A DNA stretch of 64,000 bases from positions 51,290,859-51,354,858 of the forward strand of contig JALIGW010000001.1 in assembly GCA_023053685.1 (NCBI GenBank), written 5' to 3'. Origin of the DNA: Diadophis punctatus similis (taxonomy: Eukaryota > Chordata > Lepidosauria > Squamata > Dipsadidae). Both the position numbers and the translations under genes were made by a program. Under the pieces are notes generated by a model that saw only the letters and a list, made by a program, of their open reading frames with translations, made no database searches and had not been told where the DNA came from. Of this stretch, positions 13,932-26,276 are shown piece after piece; the stretch's first letter is position 1, and the number at the start of each line of letters is the position of its first letter.

Positions 13932-16190
13932 TGTTCCAAACTTGAAAAGTAGATGAAATTTTTATGGGATACAGATATTTCTTCTAAGTTCAAAATTTTA
14001 AAGTCAAAATCCTTTAGATATAATTAATTACAAATGACACCCTATTAAATACCTTTAGCTCCAATCTTATATCTTCCTATCTACGAATAAGTTCTGCTGA
14101 ACTTGGTATTTTTTTAAAAAAAAACATCATTATGTATAGAATGGAACAGATTCATTTTTATCATAAAAATTAACAATGTTATCTCAATAGCATATTTATA
14201 ATAGTGTATGCAGTGTGCATTTATAGCATACACACATTAGGTACACCTAAGAATATAGGTGTATACTTTTGCCATATTGTTAAACACCCTTAAAAAGCAA
14301 TATGCAAATTTCTAAATAAATGATGAAAGAGGGTGTTTTTGTAAAGTATCTGACTGTGAAACATTTTGAAAAATATATTTCATATAGAAAGCATCCATAT
14401 ATGTGTGTGTATGTATACACACATACACACATGCATACATGCATACATACATACAAACATAGTCAAATTGTTTTGTTATTTTGTTATTAAAAAAAAAATC
14501 CAGCCAGCTTTTCATTATTATTTTAATTTCCAGTAAATGGGCATCATAAGTTAGCCCTTGGATTACTGTGTACTGGTCTGCTTTTTAAATATTCCTCAAT
14601 AGCTCAAAACTATTTCTGATTCCCAACCTGTAATGGAGAATGTCTAAACCAGCCAACAAATCACTGCCAACTGTAAAGCTATGCTGTGGAGCTCTTCTGT
14701 CTTTCAGTTACTTTCTTCTATGCCTATAAGCAAATCTTAGCCCTGTATTGTATTCACAATATAAATCAAATTGATGAATATATTTTGCAATCCCCAAAAT
14801 GTGTTGTTGACTGGCCTATAAGGAGAATGCCTACTTATTGGTAAGACCGACGTAGACCATTGTCTAGAGTTGAAACTCAAACTCACCTATTTAACTAGCT
14901 TTGACTTAATCTGGGGTGCTTTATTAGCAACCAGTGTAAGACAAAGTAGCTAGTATAATACAGAGTGATGTTTAAATTAGTTTACAATTTGCTTGGGCTC
15001 ATCTAGACCTACTCTGAACAAAGCCATTCAGAAATGTCAGCTGTGTTCCTAACCACTGTAACAAATTGTTGCCTGAACGCTGCACACCTAATGACTTCAA
15101 ATTAGCTTCACTGCGATATTGCCTGACAGTTCGTTACGTCTGTTAGTAACATAGCTGGTGTATCATGACCAATAAATTGGTTTCAGTGTGGGCTGGGAAA
15201 GGGGCTTCCATCAATTTGATTAAAGAAATTACTGTAGCATTCAAAGCATAAAGACAAACTAGTTTAAGGAGACAGAAATAAGTTAACTGTACCAGAAAAA
15301 CATTGCTCATAATTCAAAAGCTCGTTTATAAGCCATTGGTGAAGCAAACTCTGAACAACTAAATTTCTGCAGTGAAGAAAACATGGAGCAGCTCAGAGCT
15401 GTTTCCATCCCACCAAATTAGGATTTAGATGTATATTAATAATTGCTTACTATTTAGTTTCAGAAAATAATTAAAATAAGTGAGAATTCTATTTTATATT
15501 GTTTACATTTCAGTGGGAAGGGCAGTTAACTAGATCAGCATTTAGATAGTCCTAAAGAGAAAACAAACAAATAAACAAAAAAGCATCAGCAGCAAAGCTA
15601 CACACAAAATTGTCAGTTATGTATTGAAATTCTAAGGATAAATGCAATTGCCCTAAATGAATGAGAACTATTTACATATACATGCCAGTTTTTGTGGATT
15701 TTTCTCTAACTAATTAAAGAATCACAGAATAGAGCATGCATTTTCGCAGAGGAAATTTCTCATCCATGAGATACCATTGATCAGAGAGCATGGGATGGAC
15801 ATCCTATGCTAAGAGTCTAGTCACAGTAAGCCGGACTAGACACTTAGGAACAAGGAAAGCCACATAACTAGGTCATGTAGATAACAAAAGCATTAGTGTT
15901 ACTATCTACATGACATTGTCTACATGACATAACATTATCTACATGTTCTGTCCCCAGAAATCAAATCAAAATTAGTAGATTAATTTTAAATTGTATCCAG
16001 TATGTGAGAGACTTTTTACTCCAGACAAGATTTGTTTTTCTTTTGATTTTTTTCAAATATTAATAACACTTACAAGTTCTTCCTTTCCCCCCAATTTACA
16101 GCTATGCTATCCCAAATAGTGTTTTTATCCTTTGGAACAGGTTGGAATTAAGTGGGGAATGCAGGCTTTTCCTGCAGGCTGGGGGTAGAG
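13932..16190. other. Intronic sequence with no recognised gene
   Basis: Unique-looking DNA with small features only: a (CATA/TGTG)-type microsatellite at about 14398-14460, and a local echo of catgtagataac / tatctacatgac at 15875-15950. Confidence 0.45.
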
Positions 16191-16194
16191 CTTA

Positions 16195-16402
16195 ATCCAC
16201 TGGAGCTCACCCCAAGTATGTACGGTTGTTGAATGAGTATTGGACGATTTTAAATATTGTGTTTTTAATTTTTATATCTGTTTTTTAAATGTAATATTTA
16301 TGAATTGGTGTCTTGTATTTTCTCTGTTGTACGCCGCCCTGAGTCCTTCGGGAGTTGGGCGGCATATAAGAACACCATAATAAATAAATAAATAAATAAA
16401 TA
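16195..16402 (+). mobile_element. L2-type LINE 3' tail
   Basis: Contains gtacgccgccctgagtcctt and cgggagttgggcggcatata, then (AAAT)n at 16378-16402. It is the forward version of the tail that follows an L2-like coding frame at 39440-39990. The 5' boundary is uncertain. Confidence 0.7.
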
Positions 16403-17232
16403 TGGAAAGGGGGAAAAAACCACACACCAATAGATATAGTAATAAAAATTAAAAAAAATTTAGTTGTACAATAGTCACTTCATATCCTCAACAGACAACA
16501 AAAATGATAGCAATAAAATTCCAATAAAATTAAGTAATATAACCCTTAACAAACATATTTTTATTCTATTTAAATTCATCTAATTCTTTCTGAAACAGAA
16601 TGCTTGACAAGTAGACCAAAGAAATATTCCAATTAAAACATAGAATTCTGGTCCACAAACAAATAGCTAATAAAAAATTCTGAACAATCGGGGATTTTGC
16701 AAATCAAAGGATATGACAAAGTTATTGCAAATATCCTTATAGAAGCAGCAATACAGGAATTTTGATTACACCTTTGCACAAGGACAAAATCTTTGTAAGT
16801 AAAGATACAGTTAAAACGTATCAGTAAAACAGACCATGCCCAGTAAATTAAACCTGACATTAACAGTCAGTCCAGCTTATCTCCCAAAGGCCTACCTGAT
16901 TTTTAAATTAAATTAATTTTATTTTATTGCCTGCTTGCAGAAGGATAACAGAGAGGGAACTCAACTATGCTTTCTTGGCAGTTAGCTGCAAAGCCTCACA
17001 GCAACCACCAAAAAAAGTCCTCTCTTGCATTCCCTTTCCATGTGGGATGGTAGAACAAGAAATGGGTCTAGACTTCTATGGACCTGAAAAGCTCAAGCAG
17101 GCTTATAATGGAAACCACAACCTTTTGGGTAGGAGTGCTTCTGAATCATAGGAGTATTTAATATACTGAATTGTGAACCCTCAGTGGATCAAAGGAACTC
17201 CATGCTCATGGCAACAAATTCAGTGAACAGAG

Positions 17233-17368
17233 CCAGAGGTCTTCAAACTTGGCAACTTTAAGACTTGTGGACTTCAACTCCCGGAATTCTCCAGCCAGTA
17301 TAGCTGGCTAGAGAATTCTGGGAGTTGAAGTCCACAAGTCTTAAAGTTGCCAAGTTTGGGGACCCCTG
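17233..17368. mobile_element. Palindromic hAT-like MITE, copy B
   Basis: Nearly perfect inverted repeat: ttcaaacttggcaactttaa against ttaaagttgccaagtttggg, with a ccagccagtatagctggct centre. The flanks gaacagag and gaacagac match at 7 of 8 positions, consistent with a decayed 8-bp duplication. Confidence 0.82.
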
Positions 17369-18009
17369 GAACAGACTATCTCTAGTTGGCTCCAAGCACG
17401 CTTCAAAAGCAAGCTCACCAACAGTGCCCTCTGCTGCTTTGTCTTGGCCTGCAAGAAGCCTTGAACCAGATCTGAGTGAGAAGATGATTGGTTTGAAAAT
17501 GGGCTAGATATCACGTAAAGTTTGAAAAAAGTCAAAACTGCTTCACTATAGATTAAGTTTATTATAAAATTAAGATTGCTTTTTTCTTTAAAAAAAACAG
17601 ACTGAAGTAGAGCGATATAGCTATTTTAGGGCACGGAGTGAAATGCACAAATACAGACTTTCATCTAGCTAGGGCATGAATAGGTATTTCATTCTTCGTC
17701 TTCTCACCTCCTGAATTTAAGATCTTTGAAAAGGAAAAAAATGACAGCTTTGTAAACTGCCCGGTCTATTAATTCACTAAGCAGTTAAGGGAATGGAAAG
17801 CTATAACATCCATGCAGGCTTCTCAATACTCTAGGGGGAAAAGGATATCCAAAATCAGAGCTGAAGTATCAGTGTGTGCATGTCTGTGTGTGTCTGTGTG
17901 TGGATGGGGTCTGTTTGCAATAGATCCCATCCACAATTCCAGTGAAGGCAGCTAATTGGAAAGAGGACATTTTTTTCTTACACGTGCACATTTGCATATC
18001 TTTAACATA

Positions 18010-18489
18010 CCATATTTTTTGGAGTATAAGATGCACCGGAGTATAAGACGCACCTTAGTTTTTGGGCAGGAAAATAGGGAAAACATCTGCCTGCCAGGTA
18101 TTCATCTGGCTAGCGTCCTTAGTCTGGTCAGCTTCAGCACATTATTTTATCCCCTGGTTAGGGCTTAAAAAAACCTTATTTGGAGCGAGTAGCAATGAAA
18201 AAAAGCCTGCAAAGACTTAGGCCTGGAAAAAATCTTCAGAGAGAGTAGCAATGAAAAAGCCTGCAAGCCGGGAAGATCGTTAGCACCTCGTTAGGGCTGG
18301 AAAAAACATTCTTCGGAGCGATTGGCAATGAGAAAAGGCCTGCAAGCTGGTAAGAGCTGGGAAGATCGTTAGCGCCTCATTAGGGCTGGGAAAAAAGCTT
18401 CAAAAAAGCTACATTCAGAGTATAAGACAACCAAAATTTTCAGCCTCTTTTGGGGGGGAAAGGTGCGTCTTATACTCCGAAAAATACGG
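18010..18489 (+). mobile_element. TA-flanked inverted-repeat DNA transposon, short form, copy 2
   Basis: The ends ccatattttttggagtataa and cttatactccgaaaaatacg are inverted, with TA at both outer edges (18008-18009 and 18490-18491). The 480-bp body differs from the long copies, with repeated phrases like agcctgcaag and aagatcgttagc. Non-coding. Confidence 0.78.
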
Positions 18490-19028
18490 TACATTGGAAT
18501 GTTCAAGTGGCAAAAAAAACCCCACCATTGTGGCAGTTAAACTTACCCCCGCTTATTTTATTCAAAATTAAATAACAATATTTTAAGTTCCTTCCCTCTT
18601 TATACCCCAACAGAAGTATCACCAATATGTTGTACCAATGTGTGAGCAGGACACTTGTAACTAGCTTCACTCTCTTGCAAGTGGTGGAAATAACATGGTG
18701 GGATAAGCTGGAGGTTATCCACTTCAATACTTCAACATTCAAGTGCACTTTTACTAGATGTTCCTTTAAAAAATACCATCAGTTGGCCAGATACTCCTAG
18801 ATTCCTAACCAAAAAAAAAAAAAAAATTGCATGGATTTTACAGGGAGCATATAACGGTATAAAGAAACTCAAGTCAAATGGGCTTTCTTATTGTATGTAT
18901 TGAGAGCTACAGTATCCAGGCATAGGAATTTCTCTTTGGAAGTAGAGATCAGTGGGAAAACTTAGGTAGCAGCTAGACCAAGTGCATAATGGCAAACAAG
19001 GGCTAGAAATATGGGAGACACCTTAGAC

Positions 19029-19161
19029 CAGGGATCCTCAAACTTGGCAACTTTAGGACTTGTGGACTTCAACTCCCAGAATTCTCCAGCCAGCATAGCT
19101 AAGTTCAACTAAGGAAGTTGAAGTCCACAAGTCTTAAAGTTGCCAAGTTTGAAGACCTCTG
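19029..19161. mobile_element. Palindromic hAT-like MITE, copy C
   Basis: The 133-bp inverted repeat has an exact 8-bp target duplication ccttagac (19021-19028 and 19162-19169). The palindrome centre has lost symmetry through a local substitution block (agctaagttcaactaagg). It lies only about 160 bp downstream (in gene sense) of the ESRRG exon end at 19325. Confidence 0.87.
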
Positions 19162-19324
19162 CCTTAGACCTATGTTTGAAGTCATATTTACAATCCCATT
19201 TGTTGTAATAATTATTAAAAGAATATGCAAGCCATGTTCAAGCCATTCTGAAACAGCAAAAGCATACATTGAAAAATAATGTCATAAAAATGATAAAAAT
19301 TTGGGTAAGATACACAGCATGTAC

Positions 19325-19486
19325 CTGGAATATGTTTAGCCCATCCAATAATGACCACCAGTTCTCTGTCTGCTAAATCACAAAGTGTGGTGAGAGCCTT
19401 GATGTCACTGTCAGGCACAGTGGGATCAGGCATGGCATAGATCTTCTCTGGTTCAGCCACCAGCAAATGGGAGACAATCTTGTTAT
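19325..19486 (-). CDS. ESRRG: ESRRG exon encoding hinge and ligand-binding domain helices 1-3
   Basis: This 162-bp internal exon encodes 53 whole codons from [20 protein letters not shown] through [18 protein letters not shown] to AKHIP, with a split codon at each end. ERR gamma is an orphan nuclear receptor that acts as a constitutive transcription factor in the nucleus and controls oxidative metabolism genes. The segment holds helix 1 and helix 3 of the ligand-binding fold, including the LCDLADRE stretch whose Glu and Cys line the ligand pocket in the known ERR gamma structures. The acceptor is tctgcctttacag and the donor is CCAG followed by gtacat. The first two bases (AT) complete a Tyr codon begun by the T that ends the exon at 28364. 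[14 protein letters not shown] separates ESRRG from ESRRB and ESRRA, whose sequences differ here. No frame defect is present. The open frame continuing past the donor is intron. Confidence 0.96.
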
Positions 19487-19559
19487 CTGTAAAGGCAGAT
19501 AAAACACAGGTTATTCTACTTCTGTAACAACCACAACTGCTGCTGTAACAAAATGGGAA

Positions 19560-19760
19560 TTGACTCTCTCCTTACAGTAAAAGATCTGGGTACTTTGGTG
19601 GATAACAAGTTGAACAAGAGCCAACAACATAATGAAGTTGCAGCAAAAGTAAATCGTGTCTAAAGAGTGGGATTATGAAGATGGAAATTGTTGCAATTCT
19701 ATGGATGAAACAAATGAATTGGAGTGTATGCAATATGCAGTCCCTCCATCCTCCTACTCA
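19560..19760 (+). pseudogene. Old CR1-type LINE remnant
   Basis: The plus strand reads, with frameshifts, like the CR1 segment DLGVLVDNKLNKSQQ followed by a VAAKVNRV-like stretch. This matches the better copies at 4200-4290 and 23640-23710. Heavily decayed. Confidence 0.6.
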
Positions 19761-19793
19761 AACATATCCAACACTGCTCATCATTACAAGAAA

Positions 19794-20171
19794 TGTAAGA
19801 ATTAAATTTTATTAAAGTTTGTTGCAAAAACAAAACCAGAAGCGCACACAGATGACTGATTCAGCTGGATTCAATAACTTCTTTATAAACATAATAACAG
19901 ATGAATCTACAATACCATTAGCAGATTATTTCTTCAAGTAAACACAAGCAGGAGTTAGCTTCATTTCAGCAGAGTTCAGAGTGGAAGAGTACAGAGTGGA
20001 GAGAGAGAGCAGAGAGGATTGGAGCCACACCCAGCCTTAAGCTTAAGTTCCAGTTTCGATTCTCTGCACAGACTCAGAAGTGTTTAACTCCCATTGACTG
20101 ATTCAGTTGCTATGCCTATTCATTGGCTAACCTTGTTACCACTGGCTCTCCCAGTCATGAATATTCTAACA
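19794..20171 (-). mobile_element. Candidate solo LTR
   Basis: Read on the minus strand the 378-bp block begins tgttagaatattc and ends attcttaca, a TG...CA arrangement with an 8 of 9 inverted terminus. An aataaa polyadenylation word lies near the 3' end (from tttatt at about 19808). No clear target duplication was seen and no internal retroviral genes are present, so this remains tentative. Confidence 0.4.
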
Positions 20172-20330
20172 AATTTGTGATGATTTGATTAAAAAAATCA
20201 GATTTTTTAACTGGAAGCTCATCCAAGAATATTCTAAGAACATTTTGATTTGGGAAATGTTGTCACCGCAACAGGTTCGACATTCAAGAGAACGTAGTCT
20301 ATTTGGAACATTTGAAATTACAGATAGTCC

Positions 20331-20690
20331 TCAATTTATGACCATTTCTGTTGCTAAGTGAAAATTTGTTAAGTGAATTTTGCCCCCTTTTATGACCTTT
20401 CTTTCTACAGTTGTTAAGTGAATCACTGCAGTTATTAAGTTAGTATCATGGTTGTTAAATGAATCTGGTTTTCCCATTGACTTTGCTTGTCAGAAGGGGA
20501 TCACATGATCCTGGGACATTGCAACCGTCATAAATATGAGTTAATTGCCAAGCATCTGAATTTTGATCACATGACCATGGGGATGCTACAATGGTCATAA
20601 TTGTGAAAAATGGTCATAAGCCACTTTTTTCAGTGCCGTTGTAACTTTGAATGGTCACTAAATGGACTGTTGTAAGTCGAGGATTACCTT
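20331..20690 (+). mobile_element. Complete hAT-like element with CAG termini (relative of 1-2730)
   Basis: It starts cagatagtcctcaatttatg and ends taagtcgaggattacctt, which are inverted relative to each other. The 360-bp body contains repeated gttaagtgaat and atggtcataa words. No convincing target duplication remains. It serves as the intact template for recognising the disrupted copy at the left end of the window. Confidence 0.65.
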
Positions 20691-21596
20691 ATATGCTTTT
20701 CCATATGGAAAAAGAGTGATAAATTAGATAAAAATGAAAAAGCTGAATAATTTGTAGTAACTGCCTCCAATTAGCATTTCTATCACTAAAACTAGATTTT
20801 ACCTAATGTGAAGAATTTTGTTTGCAATATTTTACAGCCCCTATTCTTTTGCTCAGTTCCATTTTTAATAAACATTTTTATTTTTAAAACAGTAGGAAAA
20901 AAACCTACAGCCAAGTTGTGTAAATATACATGATTTGTGATAATTATCACACTATGAACAGAAGACATTATTCTGATATAACAGGAGCTAAAATTAATGA
21001 TATACTAAGTGGACACCATTACAGAGTCAAAACAAATTGAGTTTAATATATACAGGTCCATATTTACTAATTATACTAGTATTAATTTCATTGCATTTTT
21101 AGCAAATTCATTTTAGTCAAGAGCATGTATTCCAAGGCCTTGGATACAGTATATGACTATCCATGTTGATATATATACAACATTTTATACTTCTTGTAGA
21201 GAGATTCATATATCATTTATACCCACTATCTACAGATTTGAATCAGAATGTTATGCAATGGAAATGCTCCATCCTAAGGAATGGAGAAAATATTTACTTC
21301 AGTCCATCAATGCCTTTCTTCTTTACAGTTGAAAAGTTCACAACATTCTTTACCAAACATCCTGGTTATTATGACTTGATTTATCTTAAATTGTTATTGT
21401 CATGTATTGTCATAATCATCATGTATGATTTTACTTCTTTTACTATGACTAGGTACCATTCTATAGTTTGCACAGTATGATGTAGTATCTCTTCTAATCC
21501 TTCTTAGATACTTTAGATTAATTATGTTTTTTTTCCTTTTTGATCCTAATAATTGTGATTTTCTTGTTTTATTTGTTGGTCTATGACAGAACAAAA

Positions 21597-21636
<40 letters not shown>
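21597..21636. repeat. (ATTG)n microsatellite
   Basis: About ten ATTG units following ctatgacagaacaaaa, which looks like the tail of a LINE fragment. The LINE itself is too decayed to name. Confidence 0.9.
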
Positions 21637-21637
<1 letters not shown>

Positions 21638-22151
21638 CTGAATGTTACAAACATTCCAGGGCCAACATTATCAAACTAGCTAAAATAGGAAAAAGAATGT
21701 TAATGGACAGTGTAAGGTCCTGATTTTTTTTGAATAGGAGTATGCAAAACTCCAGTTCTTTCTATATCAAAAGATGAACTCTTTTCAAATTGAACCCACC
21801 TCTTGGTGATTTCATAGATAGATCTATGTAGGTTTTTGGGGGGGCAATAACACAGAACTATGATAGAATTTTAGAATTTAGAATTTCCATTTATTCTCTT
21901 GGTCATCCATTGTCCAAATTTCTTACAATTATTTTTTTCTCCACTTTAGACTTGTTTATGCCATGACAACCTACAAATTCTATCTTCTTTCATTTATTTT
22001 CCTTCTCCTAATCAAGTTCTCCAAAAAGTTCCAGGTGTGTTTTCCTATTCTTTCCTCTTGAACATCTTCAGTTCTACACACTACATTTCTATCCCCAATT
22101 CTTCCTCATCATTGCCTCTTTTCAGCATCTTTTACCTCTTTTCTTTATCTT

Positions 22152-22295
22152 CAATTGAAGCTTTACCTCAATTCTTTTACCTCTTATATTCCACTGAAGC
22201 TCTACCTCAATTCTTCTACCTCTTATATTCCACTGAAGCTCTACCTCAATTCTTCTACCTCTTATATTCCACTGAAGCTCTACCTCAATTCTTCA
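22152..22295 (+). repeat. 39-bp minisatellite, about 3.5 units
   Basis: The unit contains ctctacctcaattcttctac then ctcttatattccactgaag, repeated nearly identically. Because 39 is a multiple of three, an open frame runs through with a 13-residue repeat (EALPQFFYLLYST). The frame has no family resemblance and is an effect of the repeat. Confidence 0.9.
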
Positions 22296-23159
22296 GATTG
22301 TCTGTCAAACTTACAATTTTAACAAATGCCACATTCCCATCTCCAGTTGCTCTGTCTTCTACATAATCTGGCTCCAATCTCCTTTGTCTGACTAGTTATT
22401 CCATGGTTGCTGGGCCCATTCAACCAATCCTCCCCTTTCATTCAGCATCCCATATTTGATCAGGAAAAGATAATGGAAGTTGTTATAATCATAATCCTTC
22501 AGGAACGCATGGCTAATAATGTGATCAGCTAACTTAAAAATTCATTTACAACAAGGTGTTATGTGGAAAAACCTCAAGGGGAAGATTCTTGATGGTACTT
22601 GTATTCAGATGCCAGAAGTCCATATTTTAACCTTTGGAATCTGATAATGCCTACCAATTCTGATACTTTCTGAAAACAAATTTTAAAAATTAATAGAGGT
22701 TAAGTTTATCAATAGGTATTAGAGTATACCCTTGAGAGCTGTTTACCTTAGAAACAGTCTGAATCACCAGCTATAAATCTAAAATATTTGTTGCTAGCTA
22801 GCTAGTGGGAAAAGGCTGATGTCTTGTTTCTGAACTTCCTAGATGAATTTGATTAGCCAGGGATGTTCTTCTGTTCTTATAAAAGTCTGAACAGAACCAT
22901 CATGGTACAACTCATAATATTCAGATCTTTTTAGACATAAAGTTAAATGTAGGAAAAGCTATAGATCTTTGACACCTGAAGAGATATTGCTAACTAATGT
23001 ACAAATAGCTATACAAATGAACCAATAGAATACAGCTCCACAATCCTAGAAAAAATAAATAAAACATACACACTAACTTTAGAAGATAGTACAATTAGAC
23101 TGAATATTACATACAGCAACCAACTTAAAGTCTTCATACCATAATATCGTTTGCATGAT

Positions 23160-24297
23160 GCACATGATTTCACTTCTAACAAAATGAAATTCAATGTAGA
23201 GAAAACTGAGGTCCTACATTTATGCAAGAAAAACCAAAAGACAGGTATAGAATAGGTGGTACCAGGGATGAGTTCCTCCCGGTTCGGACCGCATCACCAA
23301 AACCGGTAGTGACCCGCTGGTGATGTCACAATGGCATCACGGATCCGGTTCGGTTGGTGCTGGTCTGTGGGCGCCGCCATCTTTTTTGGGGGAGATTTTT
23401 TTCCGAATTTTTTACTTTTTGGAAGTTTTTTCCTCTGCTGGTGCTTGAAAAAGGGTCCTCCTGCCCGCCCCTGGGTTTATACTTACCTTTATTCCTTTGC
23501 CTGAAGCACAGCTGATCAGCTGTGTTTTGGGCTGATTATAGCTACTGAACATGCGCGGAAGCAGAATTGCACGAGGGGACGCGCGTGAAACATCGTGATG
23601 CGAACTGGTGGCGAAGGTAAGTGGTAGTAACTGTGAGATAGATTTTGGAGTCCTAGTGGACAATGATTTATGAGCCAGCAGTGTGCTGCAGCTGCCAAAA
23701 AAGCCAACACAGTCTGGGATGCATTAATAGAGGGATAGAATCAAAATCCCATGAAGTGCTAATACCACTTTATAATGCCTTGGTAAGATGCCACTTGGAA
23801 TATTGTATCAAGTTTTGGTCACCACAATATAAAAAAGATGCTGAGATTCTAGAAAAAGTACGGAGAAGAACAACAAAGATGATTAGGGGACTGGGGGGGA
23901 AAACAGGAAGAACGGCTGCAGGAATTGGGTATGTCTCATTTAATGAAAAAAAGGACTAGGGGTAACATGATAGCAGTGTTCCAATATCTAAGGGGGAGTT
24001 CCAAAGAAGAGGGAGTCAACCTATTCTCCAAAGCACCTGAAGGCAGGACAAGAAACAAAGGATGGATACTAATCAAGAAGAGAAGCAACCTAGAACTAAG
24101 AAGAAATTTCCTGACTGTTAGAACAATTAATCAGTGGAACAACTTGCTTTCACAGATTGTGGGTGCTTCAACACTGGAGGTTTTTGAGAAGAGATTGGAC
24201 AATGATTTGTCTGAAATGGTATAGTGTTTCCTGATTGAGAAGAACTAGGGTTGGACTAGAAGACCTCCAAGGTCCCTTCTAACTCTGTTATTCTGTT
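23160..24297 (+). pseudogene. CR1/L3-type LINE 3' part, split by a MITE
   Basis: The order is: KMKFNVEKTEVLHL before the MITE at 23263; then AVCCSCQKSQHSLGCINRG, VLIPLYNALVRCHLEYC and [16 protein letters not shown]; then MIAVFQYLRGSSKEEGVNLF and RTINQWNNLL. The 3' UTR word gggttggactagaagacctc ends in a short ttattctgtta tail. It is the fullest CR1 3' end in the window. Two frame breaks show it is dead. Confidence 0.85.
23263..23620. mobile_element. CpG-rich hAT-like MITE, copy 4 (right end eroded)
   Basis: Starts cagggatgagttcctcccgg, like the copy at 57238-57594, and shares gatgtcacaatggcatcacg and the gccgccatctttttt block with it. The right terminus ends in gcgaaggtaag without the usual catccctg, and no exact 8-bp duplication is left. 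It sits inside the CR1 copy at 23160-24297. Confidence 0.75.
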
Positions 24298-24660
24298 ACT
24301 AATGTCATGCAAATATTTGATTTTAAAAAGAACACTGCAGTTTCTGGACAACTTTTTCATGGCGATATTTTATAAAGATAATTTTTTCAGATTTAAATAG
24401 GAAAAGGGGAGAGAATATAACTTTATGAAGAGATAATACATTTAAGATCCTTAGGAAAAACATCAAATAAAATCCTTCTAAAAGTCATTGAAATACATAA
24501 ATTCATGTATGCACAATACTGGTTGAGCAAACATACACATGAACTCTAATCTCCTGCTTGATCAAGTTGAGAAAACCTGGGGGAAAAGAAACTATAATTT
24601 CTCTTACACTTTGAATTCTACTCTTTGAAATTTGAAAGTTTATAACAAATATATTTAAAT

Positions 24661-25133
24661 ATGTAGCAATAGCAATAGCAATAGCACTTCAACTTATATA
24701 CCGCTTCACAGTTCTTTTACAGCCCTCTCTAAGCGGTTTACAGAGTCAGCATATTGCCCCCAACAATCTCGGTCCTCATTTTACCGACCTTGGAAGCATG
24801 GAAGTAGCGATGAAATCTACTTACCTTCCCTACCGGTTCGGAAGCGCACGCTTTGCACGTGCACGCACCACCATTGTGCATGCGCAGAGGGTTAAAAACA
24901 AGAAAATGTCGATGTCCGGGTGGATGGGCGGAGCCTTGCGCTGCCACCCCTACCAGTTTCTCCGAACCACCGGCGGCTGCCACTACCTGTACGCCCCAAC
25001 CGATAGCATTTCACCCCTGGATGGAAGGCTGAGTCAACCCTGAGCCGGTGAGACCCGAACTGCCAAACTGCTGGCAGTTGGTGATCAGCAGAAGTAGCCT
25101 GCAGTACTGCATTCTAACCACTGCACCACCATG
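24661..25133 (-). mobile_element. tRNA-derived SINE split by a MITE
   Basis: On the minus strand it begins with a tRNA-like head (ggtggtgcagtggttagaat), runs through gaggaccgagattgttgggg and ends in (ATTGCT)n at 24665-24684. The two SINE parts (24661-24804 and 25020-25133) join exactly when the MITE at 24805-25019 and one repeat are removed. The part at 24710-24760 carries aagcggtttacagagtcagc. Confidence 0.75.
24805..25019. mobile_element. CpG-rich hAT-like MITE, copy 5
   Basis: It lies between catggaag (24797-24804) and gatggaag (25020-25027), which match at 7 of 8 positions. The ends tagcgatgaaat and atttcacccctg are inverted versions of each other. The interior has tgtgcatgcgca at 24875-24886 and several accgg words. 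Confidence 0.78.
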
Positions 25134-26127
25134 GTTATTTGGTATATGTAACCATTATAAATACCATGTATTGAAAACATTCACAGCTTGGTGAAAACAA
25201 GGTGCAATTGCTGATTGTGTTCAGCATTGCACACTAATTGTGATCATCTTTGTGTTTTAAATAATTGGAAAAAAGCAAGTTAAGCCAAGTTCTCCAACTA
25301 TTTAACTGATTTAACCAACAACTTACATGCAGAGGTTTCCACCAGGTTCAGCAATAAAGCTTTACTATGTATAGAAATTGCAGCTCATTATTTTTTAAAG
25401 TGACAAAGCTTATTCCAAAAAGATTTTTTAAATGCTCTGTTGCGTAATTTATCCTGGAGTTCTGATCTATTTGTCTCCAGCATTTTACAAATGTGTTTGT
25501 CAGAAAGGTGAGGTATGTCAGTCCTTCATAAAACAAATGCAAAAGCCAATTGCAAGGCATTGCATTAAACATGCTTTATTATTATTAATAAGGGCTTCTC
25601 TGAAATGACAAGAGGAACACTAAGTCCATAATGCATCACTTGTGAATGCTGTTGATGTGGGAGATGTAATAGAAAAGGGCTGTGTTAAAACTGAAGGTAT
25701 GTTGTACCTCTTGCAGATCCTATACTCACATTAACAGAACAGACAATTAAAAAATGGTTTTAATCATATTATTAAAAAAGCCTAGGAGGTAGATGTTCTT
25801 ACGTCTCAAAACTGCAGGAGCTCCGGCAACAAAATAAATATCCTGTTCCACCCCACCATACTACCATTTTCAAAATTGATTAATGATGAATATTTATATG
25901 ATTTACAGATAATGGCATTTCAGCAGTTTCTGAAAACCAATGAAGAGTTTTCCACCATAGTATTAAATTTTGATTGGGAAAAAATTATGGTGAGATGGGC
26001 AGTAAACAAATTTAATAAATAAATAATAAATAAAAACATATATACTAATGGAGATATTTGTATTACTGTAATTGATTGGCCTAGTATACAATATTGCTTT
26101 TTTAACAGTTTGCTCTACCTTCTATCA
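25134..26127. other. Intronic sequence with no recognised feature
   Basis: Unique-looking, AT-rich DNA. An A-rich aaataaataataaataaaaa word near 26012-26035 may be the end of an unidentifiable LINE. Confidence 0.45.
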
Positions 26128-26135
26128 GTGCAGTG

Positions 26136-26274
26136 CAGCGGTGGGTTGCTCCCAGTTCGGGAGTGAACCGGTAGCGGTGGCAGCTCTGCCCACCTGCCCG
26201 GGATGCTTCTGTGCATGCGCAGAAGCGTCGCACGCGCGCGAACCGGTAGCAACGGGATTTAGAACCCACTACTG
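26136..26274. mobile_element. CpG-rich hAT-like MITE, copy 6 (short form)
   Basis: The 139-bp element runs from cagcggtgggttgctcccag to agaacccactactg. The flanks gtgcagtg and atgcagtg match at 7 of 8 positions. It carries tgtgcatgcgca at 26210-26221. It inserted at the 5' border of the Sauria-type SINE that follows. Confidence 0.85.
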
Positions 26275-26276
26275 AT

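Noticed and set aside
22152..22295. CRISPR-like regular repeat
   Set aside because: Repeats are directly adjacent without spacers, in a vertebrate intron; it is a minisatellite.
22037..22366. 109-residue frame with a 13-residue repeat
   Set aside because: The repeat unit is 39 bp, so any open frame persists; no promoter, splice sites or family resemblance.
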